Below, in pieces: positions 56,636 through 64,000 of a stretch of 64,000 bases of DNA. A program made the position numbers and the translations under genes. The DNA is from Arenicola marina (taxonomy: Eukaryota; Annelida; Polychaeta; Arenicolidae). The notes beneath the pieces are model-generated. The model was not told where the DNA came from. It saw only the letters and a list, made by a program, of their open reading frames with translations, and made no database searches. The first letter of the stretch is position 1. Each line of letters starts with the position of its first letter. The stretch covers positions 4,170,823-4,234,822 of the forward strand of contig OZ025252.1 in assembly GCA_964019135.1 (NCBI GenBank). The letters run 5' to 3'.

Positions 56636-59600
56636 AGGATGGGAGAGTCCCGGTGTCTCGGAGTGTTATGACTATGCACAGAAGGCAATATCCCGAAGAG
56701 GGCTGATGACAAAGGACTACTAGCCTTAAATAGGTTTCATTCCCCCAAGTCGTAACCGTGTTTATCTCAAATAGAATAAAAGACAAGGAACTGACATTCA
56801 GATGTTTACAGACGACACAGCGGCCTCCAAGTGGAATGGGCCCTCTAGGAGCGAAGGGGCGTGGGGAGGGGGAGCGGGGGCAGCGTGAGAGGGGAGGATC
56901 AGGGCCGGGCAAGGGCCTTGGACGGACGCGGTGGGTGTGGCGGTGTCGGGTGCGGCTGTGTGGGGGTGTGCATGAGGGCGTCAGGGTTGATATAAGAGAG
57001 GCTGAAAGGGAGGAAACCAGGCGATAATAGTGCAGCGGGATGCAAGAAAGCGACATTTAGATGTTGACTGATACAACAGGGGGCCATCGTTAAAGGCGTC
57101 ACGGACAGCGGCGGAGACCGGGGGACAGCGGAACCAGGCTGTATATACTGGGGGGAAGGGGTAGCAGGAGGCAGAGGCACTCACCAGACAGACAGCAGGG
57201 AACCAGTCTGTGTAATGTACAACACAATTATATTGCTTCCGTTCGCGTGGCCGGGTCCAATGGACACATATAAAGGAGATTACTCATTTCCTAAAGCTGA
57301 TAAATCTGATGCCAGTGATGAATAATTCCTGGGGCAAAGCAAGTGAGGGAATATTCGCTGATTAATATTTCAACAAACCTGGTCCCATAAAAGCGGCCCA
57401 GTGGTAAAACTCGTCTTTGTTCTTCCATTGTCGCCCGGGCCAGGCAGGCCCACCCCTTGCATTGCCGCAGGGTTCCTTCGGGGGCTGGCCGACAAATTAA
57501 GAAATTGCAGGGGCGTCTTCGTGCAAGAGCAATCAACAGGCAATTTGGCGAGGGGCAATGTGCGAAAGATATCGCCTAGAGGAGCACGGATCAGCTCCAG
57601 TCACTTAGCCGCGCTCGCGCCGCTTGGGTCTCCAGGGGAAGATGGGGGGAGGAGGATGGTGACGGCGATGGGCCGAGGGGGGAGGAGGAGGAGGATGAGG
57701 GTGACGGTGAGGGGCCGAGGGGGGAGGAGGAGGAGGCTGACTGTGAGAGGGGTTGGAGGGGAAGGGAGGGGAGGTGTGGAGGGGAGGGGGGAGTGGGTAG
57801 GGGGTGATGGTGGCACGCGGGATCGGGTCCACTCTTTGGGCGAACCCTTAAAAGCTACCGTATTTAGATGTCCACGGCGAAAGCCAAAGGCATTTGCGAC
57901 TTGGAGATGAGGGTGTTCTATTGCGTGCATGGTGGGTGGCTGGGTGGGTGGGTGGGTGATGGGCGGTTGTGGTAGGTGGTGCTCTGTGAGGGTGGCGGTT
58001 GGGGTTGGGGTTGAGTGTGAGGGGGGGGGTGAGAGTACGTAACTCGGCAGATTAAGATAATGGAGGGTGTACAGAGTTGAGTGGGGCTTTTTTATGGGAG
58101 GATAGTTCTCAAACTCTTTGATTATCCACCCACCCCTACATCGGTCCATCCTGTCACACGCACCCCGCCCCCCCCTCCCCCCTTCCACCCCCACCTCTTC
58201 TCCCCCCACCACTGCCCACTGATGATATCCCGCCCAGAGGAGGGGTGCCACGACCACTCTGTTGACTCACCCTCCGTGGCGCCCGCTCCGATGAATGGCG
58301 GCGAGGCAGGGGAACCAGCCTTGGAGGGCTGGCTGGCTGACTGGCTGGCTGGCCGGTGGGCGGACGGGCGGACTGGCACCAGCTTTAAACCTGCTAACAG
58401 CAATCGGGTTAAGGGTGCGTTGTCGTTCTTTTATTGCATTTGGTGCCTCAAAGCAATTTGGTGTGTCGCAAGAGGCAAATAGGGGGGAAAAGCTTGGGTG
58501 GAGGGGAGCTGGGGGAAGCGGAGTGTGCGTGGGGGGTGGCTGATGGGTAGGGTGACTGAGTGTGAGTGTGCTTGGGGCAGGCAGGTCCCGTGCCTGGCAA
58601 GCCCCACCCTATTGGTTGGGTTGTATCTGAGGGAGACATTGGCAGTCGACCAGATGTTGTAGCAGGCAGGCCGCCATAGCGCCTGTTGAATTAAGCCCGC
58701 TACGGAGCGATACTACTCTTCGGGGTGTGGGTTCCCGCTCGCTAAAATTGAACTTGATCTATGTGCATCAAGCAAATTTGTGACGAACAGTGGATTACGC
58801 AGCCATCCTTTATGATGGGACTCCTATATTTTTCTCCCCATGCTGCATGCTTGTCTCACCATTGGTGTCTGTCCGCCGTCGACGCGTGGGATTCCACGAC
58901 GCAGGCTGGGGAGAACACTTAACTGGTGGCAGTTTTCTTATTCATCCAGGCATTGGTTGCGCGCCGAAGTGTTAAAAGCGAGTTGAACGTATTATCGCCC
59001 AGCAAAAACGTAGCCCATGTGTTACGCGCGTAGTATTTTCCGCCATGATGGGTGGCATAGGGACTGGTTGCTACTACCCCTACGTCATCCCGAACCACCG
59101 CCTACCACCTTTTAAAGTTCTGTTCAGTAGTAGGTTTTTTGGGGGCTTCGGTTTTGCTTTTGCACTCATTTTGGGTGCATGTATTAATATTCGATTGTGT
59201 GGGTTTGTTGTGGCAGGGATTGGGCGGGAAGTCACGTGACTGTGTGTACAACCGAATGCGACCATCAATCGATATCCTGTTATTTTTTTGCTTTTCTAAG
59301 AACGGATGTAAAAACGGAAATAATTCGTACAATCTCTTCCGGATCTACATTAATATATTTAACAGCTGCTTGAAATTTTAGCTTTTTCTTTAGTTCGGTG
59401 ATTTCCTTTTCGCCCACCGGCGAAACCAGAAAACTAGCCTGTGTGACAGCGCCATCCAGCGAAGATCGCCTTGACGTCACGCGCTGGACACATTTGATGG
59501 TCACAGAGCTCAATAAAGATGGGTCGCCATTGAGGCATGAGCACACGAGATGGGGGTGGGGTGGGGGGATGGGGGTGGGGGGTGGGGACATGAAGCCGCA

Positions 59601-60687
59601 GCGGACCTCGGCATGCGCATTCCAGCAGCGGCCTTTTATAAAGGCTACTTTACACGAACCTCCGGAGAAGGCGCTTGATGGCTCCAATAAGATGCAATAT
59701 GGATATAACCGAGGACTTAAGGGTGGTTTTATGCGACCATAAGGTCCTCCCAGGAAAGGTAAATAGGCCGATAAAACATGCCCCTCTCTCCCTCCAACCA
59801 CGCACCGGGCTCATGTCACCATCTCCATCTCTATCCTCCCGTGTGTTTGGGTCGGGAGAGAAGCGGCGACTTCTCCCGAGACTCTCGAGGCGGTTATTGG
59901 GTTTGTTTGACTCCCCACCCATCAGGGAAGTCAAGCAGTTGACCTTGGAGGTGGGGAAGGAGTGGGGAGGGGGGGGGGGGGTCTGTCTTGGAGTGCCTCT
60001 CTCAAGCTTCCTGCATCGACCGTTTGTTGCATTGTCTTCCGTTGTGGGTCGGTCGTAAAAACAGACCTCGTTCCCCCCTATCCATCACCTCAGTGACCCC
60101 CGCCGACCTGATACCGGCGGTGGACGGTATGGGGGTGGGTGGGATGGGGGGCTTATCCTTCAGCCTTATATGCTTACAAAGCCCTCTCACGGCGCATGCG
60201 CGCAGGCGCAAGACACCTGCCCGACAGACTCTTCAGGGCTATAAGGTTATTTGCAGAGGGATTTGGCCTCTCTGTCACGTGACCTTGAGATGATGTCATC
60301 CTTGAGCACAAATTTAATATATCTGGTGTCTTTCGGGACGATGTTTACATGTTATCACACTTGCTTGGTTCCTTGGTGTTTTCCGTCGACTCATATAGTT
60401 TATTTTTACACAAGAAATGGTAAGAAACAAAGTTGAGAAAAGAGAGGGACATATAAAAGTAAACAAGAGAAAAAGATGATTGAGAGAGAGTGAAAGGTAA
60501 GAATGGATGGAAAGGCAAAGACAAGATAGAGAGAGAGAGGCAAACGTAAGAGAGAAATGATCTAATGTGAAAAGAGTGAGAGTAAAGTGACAGTTAGAAC
60601 AATTGCGTGCGGGTTACGAAAAAGAAACGAAACTCGAGGAAGTAAGACCACTGAGACCAGTGTGTGGTTGTGGAATTCGAAGACCTG
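56636..60687. other. Gene-free stretch between arrays 4 and 5
   Basis: Complex CpG-containing DNA at 56,760-57,640 and 58,640-59,520 is broken by purine-rich tracts (57,640-57,800, GGA-type with a 42-bp duplication), (GGGT)n at 57,930, G-runs at 58,020 and 59,970, and C-runs at 58,170. Frames of 60-218 codons on both strands have simple-sequence composition or no recognisable domain. From 60,420 the DNA becomes A/G-rich up to array 5. Confidence 0.55.
60192..60298. promoter_or_regulatory. Promoter-like cluster: NRF1, CLEAR/USF E-box, CRE variant
   Basis: GCGCATGCGC at 60,192-60,201 is a perfect NRF1-type palindrome (the P3A2 site class in sea urchins). GTCACGTGAC at 60,274-60,283 is a perfect CLEAR/USF E-box. 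TGATGTCA at 60,291-60,298 is one base from a CRE. All lie within 107 bp. This combination is common in CpG-type animal promoters. No recognisable coding exon lies next to it; the 61-codon frame at 60,251-60,436 has no known domain. Confidence 0.35.
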
Positions 60688-62706
60688 AATGATGAGAGCT
60701 GGAAAACCAGGATGATGGAGCTAGAACACCAGGATGATGGAGCTGGAACACCAGGATGACGGAGCTAGAACACCAGGATGATGGAGCTAGAACACTAGGA
60801 TGATGGAGCTAGAACACCAGGATGATGGAGCTAGAACACCAGGATGATGGAGCTAGAACACCAGGATGATGGAGCTGGAACACCAGGATGATGGAGCTAT
60901 AGCACCAGGATGAAGGAGCTAGAACACGAGGATGATGGAGCTAGAACACCAGGATGATGGAGCTAGAACACCAGGATGATGGAGCTAGAACACCAGGATG
61001 ATGGAGCTGGAACACCAGGATGATGGAGCTATAGCACCAGGATGAAGGAGCTAGAACACGAGGATGATGGAGCTAGAACACCAGGATGATGGAGCTAGAA
61101 CACCAGGATGATGGAGCTGGAACACCAGGATGATGGAACTAGAACACCAGAATGATGGAGCTGGAACACCAGGATGATGGAGCTAGAACACCAGGATGAT
61201 GGAGCTAGAACACCAGGATGATGGAGCTAGAACACCAGGATGATGGAGCTAGAACACCAGGATGATGGAGCTGGAACACCAGGATGATGGAGCTGGAACA
61301 CCAGGATGATGGAGCTAGAACACCAGGATGACGGAGCTGGAACACCAGGATGATGGAGCTAGAACACCAGGATGATGGAGCTAGAACGCCAGGATGATGG
61401 AGCTAGAACACCAGGATGATAAAGCTAGAACACCAGGATGATGGAGCTGGAACACCAGGATGATGGAGCTATAACACCAGAATGATGGAGCTAGAACACC
61501 AGGATGATGAAGCTAGAACACCAGGATGATGGAGCTGGAACACCAGGATGATGGAGCTAGAACACCAGGATGATAGAGCTAGAACACCAGGATGACGGAG
61601 ATAGAACACCAGGATGATGGAGCTGGAACTCCAGGATGACGGAGCTAGAACACGAGGATGATGGAGCTAGAACACCAGGATGATGGAGCTAGAACACTAG
61701 GATGATGGAGCTAGGACACCAGGATGATGGAACTAGAACACCAGGATGATGGAGCTGGAACACCAGGATGATGGAGCTGGAATACCAGGATGATGGAGCT
61801 AGAACACCAGGATGATGGAGCTAGAACACCAGGATCATGGAGCTAGAACACGAGGATGATGGAGCTGGAATACCAGGATGATGGAGCTAGAACACCAGGA
61901 TGATGGAGCTAGAACACCAGGATGATGGAGCTAGAACACCAGGATGATGGAGCTGGAACACGAGGATGATGGAGCTGGAACACCAGGATGATGGAGCTGG
62001 AATACCAGGATGATGGAGCTGGAACACGAGGATGATGGAGCTGGAATACCATGATGATGGATCTGGAATACCAGGATGATGGAGCTGGAATACCAGGATG
62101 ATGGAGCTGGAACACGAGGATGATGGAGCTAGAACACCAGGATGATGGAGCTGGAACACGAGGATGATGGAGCCATAATACCATGATGATGGATCTGGAA
62201 CACCAGGATGATGGAGCTGGAATACCAGGATGATGGAGCTGGAACACGAGGATGATGGAGCTAGAACACCAGGAGAATGGAGCTAGAACACCAGGATGAT
62301 GGAGCTAGAACACCAGGATGATGGAGCTAGAACACCAGGATGATGGAGCTATAACACCAGGATGATGGAGCTAGAAAACCAGGATGATGGAGCTAGAACA
62401 CCAGGATGACGGAGCTAGAACACCAGGATGATGGAGCTAGAACACGAGGATGATGGAGCTGGAACACGAGGATGATGGAGCTAGAACACCAGGATGATGG
62501 AGCTAGAACACCAAGATGATGGAGCTAGAACACCAGAATGATGGAGCTGGAACACCAGGATGATGGAACTAGAACACCAGGATGATGGAGCTAGAACGCC
62601 AGGATGATGGAGCTAGAACATCAGGATGATGGAGCTAGAAAACCGGGATGATGGAGCTAGAACACGAGGATGATGGAGCTGGAATACCATGAAGATGGAG
62701 CTGGAA
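60688..62706 (+). repeat. Minisatellite array 5: 22-bp unit
   Basis: The unit is GATGATGGAGC followed by TAGAACACCAG. About 92 copies run over 2.02 kb. CTAGAA and CTGGAA units alternate irregularly, with ACACGAG, ATACCAG and CTATAGCACC variants. A six-unit block with the CTATAGCACC-GATGAAGG variant recurs 132 bp later (60,898 and 61,030), a hexamer higher-order copy. Minus-strand frames of 90-112 codons exist only where CTGGAA replaces CTAGAA and removes a stop; they are not genes. Confidence 0.96.
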
Positions 62707-64000
62707 AGAAGTAGGGTGAAGGGTTGACGCGCCGGAAGTTGCCGGCAGAGGTAGAGGAACCAGCTCGGTACCACACGGAACACGGCTTCTCAAGACATGG
62801 CGGAAGAGTCACAGGGGCGAGTTAATTTACGTGAGGAGGGAGGGGGGAGAGATGTGGTGACGGTGGGTGGGGGGGTGGGGGAGGTGGCGTGGGGGCTGGG
62901 GGGCTGGTGGCTGGGAAGAAGGGAGGCTGGGAGGTGTGGTGACGGTCTAGGGGGGCGAGACAGCGGACTCGGGAGAAGCCCCGCGGAGTGTGGAGCTATG
63001 TCTGACCGAGTAATGGGCGTGTCCCCTACCATTTCCGACACTCCAAGCAGTTACCCACACCAGGCGAGGCTTCCGTGGCAACGGGGGAGAGGATCTGCCA
63101 CCCTGGCCCCCGGGAAGGACGTGTCCCGTGGGGGACCCGTCGGGGTGGGAGCCCCCCACGGTGGTTCAGCGGTCAGGGACGCACGACACTGTCGCAGGGC
63201 CAGGCAGAGGGACAGAGTGGGCGCATTTCTTTGTACCGGGACCGGTGGGCTGCCCGGAATACTCTAGCTCGTCCGAATGTCGATGAAATGTTCACACCGG
63301 TCATGTCCGGTTCATTTAGGGGCAATGGAACCAGCCTAGACAGTCACTTTTCAATCAGACGCCATCTTCTCCGAATGTCCCGTGCTGTTTTGAAAGGGGC
63401 ACATCGGCATACCGAATGGATGCGCGCGCGCCCGACCCAGGTGAAAGAAGTGTCGGGCGGTAAACCGATGCGTAATGTGCGTATTCGGTTCACCTGGGCG
63501 ATACACCCGGGTGCCAAAGAAATGCGCCGAGAGTCATCTTGAATGCTCTTGGTGATGACGTAACACCTCGCCTGGCAAATGATGTATCATGTTGGAGGCT
63601 CTGATCGGTTGCTCTGTCGATCAGTTATTGTTGAATTGTATGGTTCGCCTGTAAATAAGTCCAGAATGGACCGATCCAGGCTGTCGATCATTCACTGACG
63701 TCAATGTTGCTATTATCCAATCATGTGGTGAATAAAGGTCTTCGGACAAACAAAGCAGCATGTCACTTTGTTGTCAGTTTCAGAGATGAGTACTTCTCGC
63801 TTGTATCTACCATCAGCTATGATTGTCAATTTCACACTCACGATTAAGGAAAAAAGACTCACGCATGGATCGGTTCATCAGGGAAACGGTGAGGGGGGGG
63901 GAGATACTATCATTTCCGAGTTCAAAAGGTCCAAATCACTATCAAAATTTGCCCACAAATACAGGAAAGAGCTTTTCTTAAATCCGCTAAAGGAAGTAGG
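62707..64000. other. Gene-free stretch at the right end
   Basis: GC-rich DNA with G-runs at 62,840-62,960 is followed by CpG-rich unique sequence to 63,540 and then AT-leaning DNA. Frames of 155-156 codons at 62,797-63,542 have no recognisable domain and overlap one another, so none is called. TGACGTCA lies at 63,696. Confidence 0.55.

Noticed and set aside
54729-57056. Overlapping minus-strand frames up to 431 codons in array 4
   Set aside because: Several frames are open at once with the same Tyr/Pro/Ser/Ile repeat because the 20-bp unit lacks minus-strand stops. This is a repeat artefact.
57401-57910. 169-codon frame overlapping unique CpG-rich DNA
   Set aside because: Its second half is GGA-type simple sequence, the opposite strand is also open (57,601-58,257), and I see no domain.
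63410-63500. Possible hairpin from CCCAGGTGAA and TTCACCTGGG plus ACCGAAT/ATTCGGT
   Set aside because: The second pair is not nested with the first, so the two cannot form one stem; only an isolated 10-bp match remains.
62797-63542. Two overlapping frames of about 155 codons near the right end
   Set aside because: The frames overlap in different phases, the first is Gly-rich from G-runs, and neither has a recognisable domain.

Overview
The window reads as non-coding chromosome from a metazoan, most likely a marine invertebrate. That call is an inference from several things: long intergenic stretches rich in CpG, many long G/C homopolymers, very large minisatellites, and short inverted-repeat transposons whose ends start CAGGGGCGGATC. 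I know such ends from invertebrate hAT-like elements. No protein-coding gene, rRNA or intact tRNA can be supported. Every long open frame is a by-product of a stop-free tandem repeat or of proline/glycine-rich simple sequence. An exactly 200-base run of N at 41,367-41,566 marks a scaffold join of unknown true size, so the two halves may not be truly adjacent.

Layout. 1-10,036: single-copy DNA patchworked with G/C homopolymers and purine/pyrimidine tracts. 10,037-18,790: a G-rich array of a 13-bp unit. 18,791-19,370: a short single-copy spacer. 19,371-29,000: a C/T-rich array of a 26-bp unit. 29,100-41,366: single-copy DNA with CpG-containing islands, one small inverted-repeat transposon and a tRNA-derived SINE remnant. 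41,567-46,823: single-copy DNA with a compact inverted-repeat element that carries its own 30-bp tandem repeats. 46,824-51,975: an array of a 31-bp unit. 51,976-54,860: a partial 405-bp tandem duplication and a second inverted-repeat transposon. 54,861-56,635: a 20-bp array. 56,636-60,687: single-copy DNA with a promoter-like motif cluster near 60.2 kb. 60,688-62,706: a 22-bp array. 62,707-64,000: single-copy DNA.

The five large arrays together cover about 27.3 kb, roughly 43% of the window. They are unrelated in sequence to one another, and all but the simplest show nested higher-order duplications, which points to repeated local amplification. The most unusual feature is the pair at 10-29 kb. 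A G-rich array with dense quadruplex potential sits about 580 bp from a C/T-rich array, so strand skew flips sharply between them. The second array has no stop codons in its consensus in any of the three forward frames, giving an accidental 3,301-codon frame.

Regulatory content can only be suggested. By eye count the palindromes TCACGTGA (7 copies) and TGACGTCA (6 copies) are each about ten times commoner outside the arrays than equal base use predicts. There are also good matches to RFX, NRF1, nuclear-receptor and CTCF-type sites. No linked gene is visible, so these are leads, not annotated enhancers. I found no undescribed gene system here; the novelty, if any, lies in the repeat architecture.
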